Origin: Bradyrhizobium australiense
GTDB lineage: Bacteria > Pseudomonadota > Alphaproteobacteria > Rhizobiales > Xanthobacteraceae
Assembly: GCF_013114825.1 (NCBI RefSeq)
Contig: NZ_JAAVLX010000018.1
Location: forward strand, 1-42,153
Length of the DNA stretch: 42,153 nucleotides
Reading direction: 5' to 3'
In this document: piece by piece, positions 26,710 through 34,971 of the stretch
Layout of the letters: each line of letters starts with the position of its first letter
Position numbering within the stretch: position 1 is the first letter of the stretch
The notes under the pieces: model-generated
Database searches by the model: none
Told to the model about the DNA's origin: nothing
What the model saw: only the letters and a program-made list of their open reading frames with translations
Position numbers and translations under genes: made by a program

Positions 26710-27815
26710 CTAAGCGATACCAGTAAGCGACTCTTTCAGAACGCTTGCGTCGTTCGCGGCCCAGGAGGCAACACACGCATCGCCGATGTCGGGCAGTGTT
26801 TCAGCAGCAACATTGAGAACTTTCGACGTCAGCTGCAATCCATAGTCAGTGCGGAATCGACGATGGTCGCATCACCAACGAATGTCATGTCGACGATGCA
26901 CCCCTGAACTCCACCTGCGCTCCCGAGGGCTTTGTCGAGGCGCAAATGTTCGGGGCGTACACAAAGCGTCGCATCCGTATCCGCCTCGGGCCGCTGCGCT
27001 GCAGCCAAAAGCTCCCCAGCAGGACCGTGAACGACGCCGGACCTGAGCTTGACGGGGATGAGATTCACCTCACCCACAAAACTGGCAACAAATAAATCGG
27101 CTGGCCTGCGATAGATGTCCCGCGGTGCGGAAACCTGCCGTATCCGCCCCTCATGCATCACCGCTATCCGATCAGACATGGCGAGCGCCTCATCCAGATC
27201 GTGGGTGACATAGGTCATCGTCTTGCCGACTTCCTTATGCAAGGTCTTGATTTCATTCCTGAGATGCTGGCGCAACTTTCTGTCCAGCGCACCGAGCGGT
27301 TCGTCGAGAAGCAGGACGGGCGGCTCGAAAACCATTGCTCGGGCTATCGCCACTCTCTGCTGTTGACCGCCAGACATTTGATGTGGGTACCGCGAGGCCA
27401 ATGCACTTAGGTGCACCTGATCAAGCACTCGGTTTACGCGGGTTTCGATCTCCGCCTTAGCCATACGTCACATACGAAGCGGGTATGCGATATTCTCGGC
27501 GACCGTCATATGCGGGAAGAGAGCATAGTTCTGGAAGATCACGCCGAGTTGGCGACGGTGGGGCGGCAGCCGCGTAATGTCCTTGTCATCCAACAATACC
27601 TGACCGCTATCCGGCATCTCGAAACCAGCGATCATCATCAGAGTGGTCGTCTTTCCGGATCCGCTCGGGCCGAGCAACGAAATGAACTCTCCAGGCGATA
27701 TCGAAAGGCTGACACTATCAACGGCTGTTGCGCGACCGTACCGCTTTTGCAGGTTATGCAGCATAATGCCTCCGGCCTTCACATCAGTGCTGGTCAGCCC
27801 GGCTGTCATCAACAT
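26710..27815 (-). pseudogene. PotA-like ABC transporter ATPase, one stop and one frameshift
   Basis: ATP-binding subunit of a spermidine/putrescine-type importer. The ATG at 27815 (MLMTAGLTSTDVKAGGIMLHNLQKRYG) leads to Walker A GPSGSGKTT, the Q-loop VIFQNYALFPHMTVAENIAYPLRM, then an in-frame TGA at 27468-27470 where relatives have an Arg or Lys codon (CGA to TGA fits one transition). The same frame resumes with MAKAEIETRV, the signature MSGGQQQRVAIARAMV, Walker B PVLLLDEPLGALD, the H-loop TYVTHDLDEAL and a TOBE domain. Near 26840 one base is off, and the next frame completes GLQLTSKVLNVAAETLPDIGDACVASWAANDASVLKE up to TAG 26710-26712. Almost full length, so loss is recent. It lies next to its binding-protein relic. 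Confidence 0.92.
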
Positions 27816-27891
27816 TTCGGCTCCAATTAGTGTCCTGGGCCATTGTTTCCAAACGTCCGCTTGTCCTAGGCCAGCGTCATGGCCCATGCGA

Positions 27892-28316
27892 TCACCGGCA
27901 CCGCACTTTTGAGACGAGCCGTTTGCTCTGTCCCTTTATGGATTCAGCATCCCAAAGGCTATAGTTGATCGGGAGAAACATGCCAGCTTCGTCCATAGAT
28001 GGAAAGGTCGACGCTTGTATGAAGGCAGTATCCCAATCGACACGTCCGGCTTGGTTCATCGCCTTGACTTGAGGCTCGGCAACATCGGCAACGACATCAA
28101 CCACCTTGATCCCGGTTGCTTCGGTAAAGGGCTCGTAGACATATTTTCGAATGCCCTTGGTAAACAGACCGCCCCACGATAACGCGATGACTTGGCCACT
28201 ACCGGCGAGCTTGTCTCGAGCAAAGGCAGCCGCCGTTCGGGCGATCGCTGGAACCGCTACCGCGGCGGCAGCAGCACGAAAGATGCTCCGCCGGCTAAAG
28301 CCACGGTTGATTGAAT
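27892..28316 (-). pseudogene. PotD-like periplasmic binding protein, N-terminal fragment
   Basis: Substrate-binding protein of the importer encoded next to it. It carries a twin-arginine type signal (FSRRSIFRAAAAAVAVPAIARTAAAFA), then GSGQVIALSWGGLFTKGIRKYVYEPFTEATGIKVVDVVADVAEPQVKAMNQAGRVDWDTAFIQASTFPSMDEAGMFLPINYSLWDAESIKGQ. This is the first lobe of a PotD/spermidine-binding type protein. The codon where a start would be expected (near 28316) is not ATG, GTG or TTG. The remaining 200 or so residues are missing, and the permease genes normally found with such systems are absent. Confidence 0.82.
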
Positions 28317-29399
28317 ACCCCCTCCTTGGTCCATTCCCGGTTTCATTCCACCACCACTACGCGGAAATGATCCACCTCTGGCCGCGAACTCACACCCTCG
28401 CTGATCAAAGTCGGCCCCAACAGCGCGCACCGAAGCACTACCAACAACGCGACTCCTTCTGCACGGAATCACCAGGAGAGAATGGCGCACATATGCGAGC
28501 GCACCTCGCGACCGATAGCGGCGGGTCCCGGATCGTCGACGAGCAACACGCGCGGTTTGGCCTCAGCGCGCTGCTCGATCCCTGTGATAGACTTCTCCTT
28601 GTCTCCCGAGTGGGCGCAAAACAGGCTTAAATTGAACCTGCGCCGACTGTAACGATATTTTTGATCCGACTTTCCGCGATGATTCGCGCGCCAACGCACA
28701 AATTCGGCGCCAAACGGTTTTTTTGAAGTTTTCAGCAGCTCGCCAACAGGCGGACGCGCGAAACAATTGCTTGAGTGCATGTAAGTGCAGCCGGTAAATT
28801 CGTCTAAAGTGCAGGACGCTGCGCGGCGAAAGTAAGCGCCCTCTGAATGGACATTTAAAGAGTAGCCCGTCTAGGAGTGACGGTAACGGCTTGCGCGCGG
28901 CTGCTGCTTAGGAAACAAGGGAGCTACAGCGCGTTCAAGACGACTGCACCTATCGCCGTGCGGCCCGCGAGTCGCTCTTGTCGAATTTGAAGCTGGCAAG
29001 CCTCCTCGAGGACGACGTGCCGGCCTCCAAACGGCTCATCCTCTTCCAACGGCAGCTGACGGTTCTCCGTGCCGGACAAAGGAGCTGAAGGACTATCGAT
29101 GCAGGGCCGCAGAGCAAGCAGCAAATTGAACAGATAGAACCGAAGCCATTGCAGTTGGAGCCGGCGAACGAAAGCCGATTCAAACGAGATGAGCGACGAG
29201 CCCCCTCGGGACTGCATGTAGGCACATCCCAAACTGATTTGTTGTAGTCTGATTTCAGTAGATGAGGTCCGCGCCCATTTCATCTCTCTCAATACAGGGC
29301 CGCAACTTTGGTCTGGTCTCCAGCGCCGCTTGCACCGGCGAACTCTGAGGAGGCGAGCTGGGACGTCAGCGTCGAAACAGCAGCAATCGTCGGTCAAGT
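28317..29399. other. Unassigned DNA with a probable IS66 terminus
   Basis: No gene could be supported. Near 28832 the plus strand reads GTAAGCGCCCTCTGAATG, which looks like an IS66-family end. The following 400 bases hold a plus-strand stretch (SLLSNLKLASLLEDDVPASKRLILFQRQLT) of unknown origin. A minus-strand frame at 28469-28780 (EQRAEAKPRVLLVDDPGPAAIGREV) is not recognised. Confidence 0.4.
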
Positions 29400-29535
29400 C
29401 CGAAGTTGCTCTCGTCCATCCCCGGCATCGGCCCGATCACGGCCACAACTCTCGCCGACCGTTCCGGACCCCGAGCTTGTTTCGCTCGCGGCGAGAGTAT
29501 GCGGCCTGGCTTGGCGCCTGACGCCAAAGCCGAGG
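29400..29535 (+). pseudogene. IS110-family transposase fragment
   Basis: A short piece of the C-terminal transposase_20 domain: LLSSIPGIGPITATTLAD, then one base off VPDPELF, RSRREYAAWLG and LTPKA. The phrase S-I-P-G-I-G-P-x-T-A-x3 and the AAWLGLTP ending are characteristic of IS110. Both ends are lost. It joins directly to a fragment of an MFS transporter gene read in the opposite direction. Confidence 0.78.
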
Positions 29536-29695
29536 ACGACACCTCCGTCATAGCCCATGCCGCACCAACACCCTGAATCAGCGTGCCGAGATTAGACAAT
29601 ACGCTTGCCAGTCAAATGCGCCGGAACGTGGCATGGCGCAGCGGCGCGGTGATACTATCGACACTGAACACCTCCGGCTTGGGTGGCTCAGTCAT
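29535..29695 (-). pseudogene. MFS transporter (EntS/Bcr-like), N-terminal fragment
   Basis: From ATG 29693-29695 it reads MTEPPKPEVFSVDSITAPLRHATFRRI. After a stop or shift, NLGTLIQGVGAAWAMTEVSSSAL follows, corresponding to the first transmembrane helix of a major-facilitator exporter (relatives read SLLSNLGLLIQGVGAAWAMT). The remaining helices are missing and an IS110 fragment takes their place. No substrate can be inferred. Confidence 0.7.
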
Positions 29696-30024
29696 ATCAC
29701 TCCTGTCTCGCCTGCGACTGTTTGATTTTCGCGCAAGTCAGTGACGGTTCCAACAATTTGACCGTGAACAGCATGCCTGGCAATCGGGGGTTGTCACCTC
29801 GCGCGCGAGAACCAATTTTTTTTTGGTCACTTCCAAATCAGCTCGAATCCGAGTCGTTGTCCCATCGGCCTCGTCGACAAAGGAGCGTCGCTGCTGTTCG
29901 GATGGAGCGCGACAACATCTTGCGAATTTCGTCAGTCTCGAATTCCTCTTGGAACGCCAATATACGATAGCAACAGAGAGTAGCGGAGCGAGAGCGCGGA
30001 TTTGTCGCGTTCAATGAGAAATAA
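29696..30024. other. No gene recognised
   Basis: Intergenic stretch between the MFS fragment and the Lrp terminator. The open frames have no family likeness. Confidence 0.5.
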
Positions 30025-30049
30025 CGAAGAAAAGGCGCCCGAATGGGCG
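30025..30049 (-). terminator. Probable rho-independent terminator of the Lrp-family gene
   Basis: CGCCC (30036-30040), GAAT loop, GGGCG (30045-30049). Read on the minus strand it is followed by CCTTTTCTTC. The stem is short but the U-rich tail and the position 33 bases past the regulator stop support it. Confidence 0.65.
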
Positions 30050-30081
30050 GATCTAAGTCGACAGACACCAATCCTGTCGAG

Positions 30082-30558
30082 TTACTCTTCATCGGGAACC
30101 TCTACTGGAATCGCGAAACCCGCCTTCACGCGATCCATCACAACCATTGTCTTGAACCCCTTAATATCCGAGTTCTCGTAAAAGAAGCGCCGAGTGAACT
30201 GTTCATAGTCTTCCATGGTACACGCAGTGATGTACAGGACAAAATCAGCGTCGCCGGTGACGTAAAATCCATTGACCACTTCAGCGGATGATTTGATGGC
30301 CTTCTTGAACTTGTCGATTATGTCTGAACGCTCGCGCTCCAGTGTCACTAGCACAAGCATTTGAATAGGCCTTCCCACCGCCTTCGCCGAAACGATCGAG
30401 ACATCAGCCTCGATGATCCCTTCCGAACGAAGCCTCTTCAATCGTCTCTGACACGCGGTAGCAGAAAGCCCAGCCATTTCGCCGATCACCTCTGAAGTCA
30501 GACGGTTGTTCTTTTGTACGATCTCAAGGATGCGAGCGTCAGTTCGGTCGTATTGCAT
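30082..30558 (-). CDS. Lrp/AsnC-family transcriptional regulator
   Basis: Intact 158-residue regulator. The N-terminal helix-turn-helix is YDRTDARILEIVQKNNRLTSEVIGEMAGLSATACQRRLKRLRSEGIIEADVSIVSAKAVGRP, and the C-terminal RAM/AsnC ligand domain is QMLVLVTLERERSDIIDKFKKAIKSSAEVVNGFYVTGDADFVLYITACTMEDYEQFTRRFFYENSDIKGFKTMVVMDRVKAG. Start MQYDRTD at 30558 fits the family. An upstream extension to 30654 would be unusual. It is transcribed away from the aldehyde dehydrogenase gene with about 150 bases between, the classic layout for a regulator controlling a divergent catabolic operon. The ligand is probably an amino acid or amine used by that operon (inference). Confidence 0.93.
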   Translation of the reverse strand: MQYDRTDARILEIVQKNNRLTSEVIGEMAGLSATACQRRLKRLRSEGIIEADVSIVSAKAVGRPIQMLVLVTLERERSDIIDKFKKAIKSSAEVVNGFYVTGDADFVLYITACTMEDYEQFTRRFFYENSDIKGFKTMVVMDRVKAGFAIPVEVPDEE

Positions 30559-30708
30559 AGTTGGGCTCCGGGTGAATTCCGTCGCAAAATGACGCCAAGC
30601 TGCAGAAAACCCTACGCACCGCGGCGAAATGCAACGCAAATCTGTTCGCGACACTAGTATCCTGATTGCCTGGTGGATTTCAACAAACGACTGCGCGGGA
30701 CTTCACAA

Positions 30709-32223
30709 ATGGCCTTTCAAACTGCCAGAAACAAAAGTCCGGACATGGCCGGTCTTGCTGCGAGTTACCTGCAGAGGCTGCGCCGCCGCGATTTTGTTGC
30801 GGGAGCCGCGCTTATCGATGGACGATGGATTGCGAGCGAGCAAAAAGACGTTGTGGTTGATCCGGCTACGGGGGACGAAATTGCCGAGGTTGCTCGTTGC
30901 AGTGCCGCGGACGTGACGCTCGCGATACAGGCGGCTGAGCGGTCTTTTGCTGCGTGGCGAGAACTAATGCCAGCAGCACGCGGGGCAATCCTCGGGGCTT
31001 GGGCATCATTGATGCGCAAGCATTCAGAAGAGCTCGCTATCCTGGTGACGAGCGAGCAGGGCAAGCCCCTCGCAGAGGCGCGGTGCGAAATTGCCTACGG
31101 TGCTACTTTTCTCGACTGGTTCGCTGCAGAAGGCGAGCGCGCGTACGGCGAGATGATTCCTAGCCATAAGGTTGACAGTTTGCTTCAGGTGCGAATGCAG
31201 CCAATTGGCGTCGCGGCGGCGATAACTCCGTGGAATTTCCCCGTCGCCATGATCACACGAAAGGCGGCGGCGGCCCTTGCGGCCGGCTGTCCGATTATCG
31301 TGAAACCTGCCCCAGAGACGCCGCTCTCCGCCCTTGCTGTGGCTAGATTGGCTGAGGAGGCCGGCGTCCCGCCGGGCGTGTTTCAAGTGATCGTGGGCGA
31401 TCCCATCGAACTGTCGGCGCCCCTGTTGCGCGACACAAGAATACGCGCGCTCTCGTTCACCGGTTCTACCCAAGTTGGCCGCCTGCTTCTGCAGGGGGCG
31501 GCTCAGAGCGTAAAGAAGGTGTCGCTCGAACTCGGAGGGCATGCTCCCTTTCTCGTCTTTGACGACGTCGATGTCGACAAGGCTGTCACAGGGGCTATGG
31601 CGGCAAAGTTTGCTACGTCGGGTCAGGACTGTTTGGCGGCTAATCGCATCTACGTACAACGGGGCATTTATCGTGCCTTCCTTGAGGCGTTTACTGCGGC
31701 GATGGTTAAACTCAAGGCCGGTCATGGCCTGAAGCCTGCAACGGATATAGGGCCAATGACAAAATTATCAGTGGCCAACAAGTGCAGGGCCCAAATCAAT
31801 GATGCGGTGAAAAAGGGAGCGCGGGTTATCTCCGCGAAACAAGACGAAAGCCTAGGCCCGAACTTCGTGCTTCCGGCGTTGCTCAGTGAAGTCACCGAAG
31901 ACATGCTCATTGGACATGAGGAAACATTTGGCCCGATAGCTGCCGTGCTGCCGTTCGACTCTGAAGACGAGGTCGTCGCTCGAGCGAATTCAAGCGAAAT
32001 GGGGTTGGCTGGGTACGTCTACACGGATAGCTTGCGTCGAGCGCTCCGGCTTTCAGAGCAAATCGAGTGTGGCATGCTCGGCATCAATACCGCGTCATTC
32101 ACGGGTCCACCTATTCCGTTCGGCGGGTGGAAGCAATCAGGGCTCGGCCGCGAAGGCTCTCGACACGGTTTAGCGGAGTACATGGAACTGAAATACGTCT
32201 GCTTCGGCGATCTCGCGGCTTAG
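30709..32223 (+). CDS. NAD(P)-dependent aldehyde dehydrogenase, succinate-semialdehyde dehydrogenase (GabD)-like
   Basis: Intact aldehyde dehydrogenase, 504 residues from ATG 30709. A GTG at 30673 or an ATG at 30745 (492 residues) is possible, and the last fits the family length best. Motifs: NAD-binding ITPWNFPVAMITRKAAAALAAGCPIIVKPAPETPLSALA, SFTGSTQVGRLLL, the general base Glu in LELGGHAPFLVFDDVDVDKAV, and the nucleophile Cys in ATSGQDCLAANRIYVQ. The end GMLGINTASFTGPPIPFGGWKQSGLGREGSRHGLAEYMELKYVC is typical of GabD. It probably oxidises succinate or aspartate semialdehyde made by the aminotransferase encoded 10 bases downstream. Sits opposite an Lrp regulator. Confidence 0.93.
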   Translation: MAFQTARNKSPDMAGLAASYLQRLRRRDFVAGAALIDGRWIASEQKDVVVDPATGDEIAEVARCSAADVTLAIQAAERSFAAWRELMPAARGAILGAWASLMRKHSEELAILVTSEQGKPLAEARCEIAYGATFLDWFAAEGERAYGEMIPSHKVDSLLQVRMQPIGVAAAITPWNFPVAMITRKAAAALAAGCPIIVKPAPETPLSALAVARLAEEAGVPPGVFQVIVGDPIELSAPLLRDTRIRALSFTGSTQVGRLLLQGAAQSVKKVSLELGGHAPFLVFDDVDVDKAVTGAMAAKFATSGQDCLAANRIYVQRGIYRAFLEAFTAAMVKLKAGHGLKPATDIGPMTKLSVANKCRAQINDAVKKGARVISAKQDESLGPNFVLPALLSEVTEDMLIGHEETFGPIAAVLPFDSEDEVVARANSSEMGLAGYVYTDSLRRALRLSEQIECGMLGINTASFTGPPIPFGGWKQSGLGREGSRHGLAEYMELKYVCFGDLAA

Positions 32224-32233
32224 GAGAAACGAA

Positions 32234-33622
32234 ATGATTGATGTAAATACTATTGCTGAACGAGATCGCTCAACCGTTCTCCATCCTTTCACCCAGCTCA
32301 AGGATTTCGCAACTGGCAAGATTGGTGATCCGACAATCGTCGCTGGAGGAAAAGGCATCCGCATCGAAGACGCGCAGGGCCGTAGTTACATCGACGGCTT
32401 TGCGGGCCTCTACTGTGTAAACATCGGATACGGCCGCACCGAAGTGGCTGAGGCCATCGCGCGGCAGGCTTATAAGCTAGCATACTACCACACATATGCA
32501 GCGCACACGACCGAAGAGCTGGCCACGTTGTCGGATCGTCTCGTGCGAATGGCGCCTGGTAAGGCCAGCAAAGTGTTCTATGGGCTGTCCGGATCGGACG
32601 CGAACGAAACGCAAGCCAAGCTCGTCTGGTACTACAACAATCTAAGGGGGCAGCCTAAAAAGAAAAAAATCATTTCGCGCGAGCGCGGCTATCATGGCTG
32701 CTCGGTCATTTCCGGTTCAATGACTGGTATGTCGTTTTACCATGATTACATGGGTCTTCCGTTTCCGGGCATTTTGCACACAGGCACCCCGCACCACTAT
32801 TGGGGCGCCGAGCCAGGCGAGACGCAAGAGTCCTTTTCTCGCCGACGCGCGGCAGAGCTTGAAGAGCTAATCGTTCGCGAGGGGCCTGAAACAATCGGTG
32901 CGTTTATCGCTGAGCCGGTACTTGGTACGGGAGGGATCACACCACCTCCTGCCGGCTACTGGAGTGAAATTCAGACCGTGCTTAGGCGCTACGACGTTCT
33001 TCTGATCGCGGACGAGGTTATTTGTGGATTCGGTCGAACCGGTGCTGACTTCGGCAGCACGCTGTACGGGATGGAGCCAGACCTGGTCACGGTCGCAAAA
33101 GGACTAACGTCGGGCTACTTTCCGCTCTCGGGTGCCATTGTTGGTGAAAGGGTTTACGCCGTGATGGAGGAAGCAGCGGATCGTGTCGGAGCATTTTCTC
33201 ACGGCTACACCTATTCCGGCCATCCGATTGCGGCCGCAGCCGCCAACGCAGTTCTCGATATTGTTGAGAAGGAGCGACTAATCGGCCGCGCCAGAACTGT
33301 CGGCTCGTATTTCCATCTGCGACTCAGAGAGAGATTTGCACAGCTCGAGATCGTCGGCGAAGTGCGAGGCGTGGGCCTGCTCGGCGCGATCGAGTTTGTT
33401 GCCGACCGTCAGACAAAACGCCGATTTGATCCGGAGCTCAAGGTGGGGGCCCGCATCTCGAAGGCAGCTCGGGATCGGGGGCTTATTATACGAGCTATGC
33501 CGCATGGGGACATCCTCGGCTTCGCTCCGCCTCTCGTGGTGACCGAAACCGAAATCGACGAGATTGTTGATATGGCGTATCGAGCCACCAAGCAAGTCAT
33601 GGACGAACTCGCGAAGAAATAG
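32234..33622 (+). CDS. Class III aminotransferase, omega-amino-acid:pyruvate (GABA/putrescine/diaminobutyrate) type
   Basis: Intact 462-residue PLP enzyme. It has STVLHPFTQLKDFATG at the start, as in SpuC/GABA-pyruvate and diaminobutyrate aminotransferases, then GFAGLYCVNIGYGR, the phosphate-binding YGLSGSDANETQAKLVWYYNN and ERGYHGCSV. The cofactor Asp lies in LLIADEVICGFGRTG and the Schiff-base Lys in TVAKGLTSGYFPLSGAIV, followed by GYTYSGHPIAAAAANAVLDI. A weak GGAG site (TAGGAGAAACGAAATG) precedes the ATG, 10 bases after the dehydrogenase stop, so the two are one operon. Together they would take an omega-amine to a semialdehyde and then to the acid. In known ectoine clusters AsnC, Ssd and Atf genes also group, and an ectoine-hydrolase-like gene lies at 8549 in this window. 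Confidence 0.93.
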   Translation: MIDVNTIAERDRSTVLHPFTQLKDFATGKIGDPTIVAGGKGIRIEDAQGRSYIDGFAGLYCVNIGYGRTEVAEAIARQAYKLAYYHTYAAHTTEELATLSDRLVRMAPGKASKVFYGLSGSDANETQAKLVWYYNNLRGQPKKKKIISRERGYHGCSVISGSMTGMSFYHDYMGLPFPGILHTGTPHHYWGAEPGETQESFSRRRAAELEELIVREGPETIGAFIAEPVLGTGGITPPPAGYWSEIQTVLRRYDVLLIADEVICGFGRTGADFGSTLYGMEPDLVTVAKGLTSGYFPLSGAIVGERVYAVMEEAADRVGAFSHGYTYSGHPIAAAAANAVLDIVEKERLIGRARTVGSYFHLRLRERFAQLEIVGEVRGVGLLGAIEFVADRQTKRRFDPELKVGARISKAARDRGLIIRAMPHGDILGFAPPLVVTETEIDEIVDMAYRATKQVMDELAKK

Positions 33623-34340
33623 CCGGAAAACTGAAGATGCAATCCTGTGTGCCGCCGCGGATAATTGTTCGCTCTTGAACAGGAAAGTCGACCAGCCCAG
33701 AAGGGGGACGTCTCATAGACTGTCGGCGTGCTGGTGCTGCTAAGCCGTCTCGTGTCGAACCTTGGAGTCGTCCCGCGCGGGATGCGGCCACGGAGTTGTC
33801 GTAAGTTGCACTATCTCTTTTGGAGGCCTTCTCGCTAGGCCCCGTTTCCCCATCGGTCATTGAAGCGTGTGCTAGTCACAGGGAATCAGGCTAGCGGTTC
33901 AGTTCACCGCGCAGTGAAGAGGCCTAGACGATAGTCCGTCGCTGGAGCGGGTGGAAACGTGCGGATTCTCAGATCGGGCGCATTATTTCGGAGTCGGAGG
34001 TTGCCTACATTAGGGAACTTCAACTTCGTCGTCTCGTAATATCTTTGCAAGATAGAGATGAGCCGAAGCAAGTGTCGACTTCTTGCTCGTGTAGTCGCTG
34101 TGGCTCCTATTGTCTGCATACGGAGAATTCATTCAGATGAGCACCGCCAGGGTGAGGATTAGCACTGAGGATGCAAATAGAAATGGGGTACATTCTTGGC
34201 TTCAAGTAAGGGCGATCTTTCGTGCTTACGGCGACGCGCCGCGGCAATTTACCTCGTAGTGACAACAGCGGAATCATGGGTTGAACCTCCTCCCAATGAG
34301 TGGACATCTTTAGTGGGCTCGAAGAGCCAGGAGGTGTCGA
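33623..34340. other. No gene recognised
   Basis: Over 700 bases after the aminotransferase without a convincing frame or terminator. The last 60 bases may be the end of an IS3-type element, since a transposase orfA-like frame starts at 34341 with AGGAGG just upstream. Confidence 0.5.
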
Positions 34341-34523
34341 ATGGAAGGACGTCAACGCCGATCGTTTACGGACGACTATAGGACTTGCGTCGAGCGGGCG
34401 CTCGATCGGATCTGTTGCCAAGGAGCTTGGCCTGCGCGACTCCGTGTTGCGGCGCTGGGTGGACAAATTCTGGCTGGAGCCGACGGCCGCGACGCGGCGC
34501 CCCGCCACGCACGCGACGTTGCT
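34341..34523 (+). pseudogene. IS3-type OrfA fragment
   Basis: With AGGAGG before ATG 34341 it reads MEGRQRRSFTDDYRT, then one base off ASSGRSIGSVAKELGLRDSVLRRWVDKFWLEPTAATRRPATHAT. This is the helix-turn-helix of an IS3/IS911-type OrfA. The rest of the element is missing. The second frame continues without a stop into an IS110 fragment, making a chimeric open frame (34300-34590) of two unrelated transposases. Confidence 0.75.
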
Positions 34524-34835
34524 GTCGGAATCCACAGGGGTCTATTGGATCCCGGTCTACGAACTCCTGGAGCTCGCGGGTTTGAGGTGATTCTGGTCAA
34601 TGCGCGGTACGCCAAGAACGGGCCCGGGCGTAGGATCGATGTCAGCGATGCCGCGTGGTGCGCCAGCTTCATTCCTATGGCTTGTTACGCGGCAGCTTCC
34701 GACCTGATGCCGAGATCGCAATCCTACGCGCGTATCTGCGCCGACGGGAGCGGCTGGTGGAATATGCCGCCGCCCATATCCAGCATATGCAGAAGGCCCC
34801 GATGGAGATGAATCTGCAGCTCTATCATGTGGTAT
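34524..34835 (+). pseudogene. IS110-family transposase fragment (DEDD domain)
   Basis: Reads ESTGVYWIPVYELLELAG, then one base off FEVILVNARYAKNGPGRRIDVSDAAW, then QLHSYGLLRGSFRPDAEIAILRAYLRRRERLVEYAAAHIQHMQKAPMEMNLQLYHVVS. These are the RuvC-like DEDD domain phrases of IS110 transposases (ESTGVYW, NARxxKxxPGRKxDxxDA). Two frameshifts, no N-terminal start and no C-terminal transposase_20 domain. Confidence 0.8.
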
Positions 34836-34927
34836 CTGAATGCTGCGCGGAGAATGCTCGGAATACTGGTTCAAATATGTCCCGCGCCACAGATCTCACC
34901 GCAAGTCCGGCGCGGGCCTATTTGAAG

Positions 34928-34946
34928 CCGGGTTGAACGAAGCCAC
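34928..34946 (+). repeat. Third copy of the IS91-type terminal 19-mer
   Basis: CCGGGTTGAACGAAGCCAC matches the left end of the IS91-type element (1422-1440) at 17 of 19 positions in the same orientation. It is followed by a further partial match (TGGGCACT against TGGGCGCT). An IS91 transposase fragment on the minus strand lies at 37042-37470, with an IS66 relic in between. Confidence 0.6.
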
Positions 34947-34971
34947 GTCCTATGGGCACTCGCTTTTCGAA

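Noticed and set aside
31024..31725. Long minus-strand open frame opposite the aldehyde dehydrogenase
   Set aside because: A shadow of a well-supported gene. No motif and no ribosome site.
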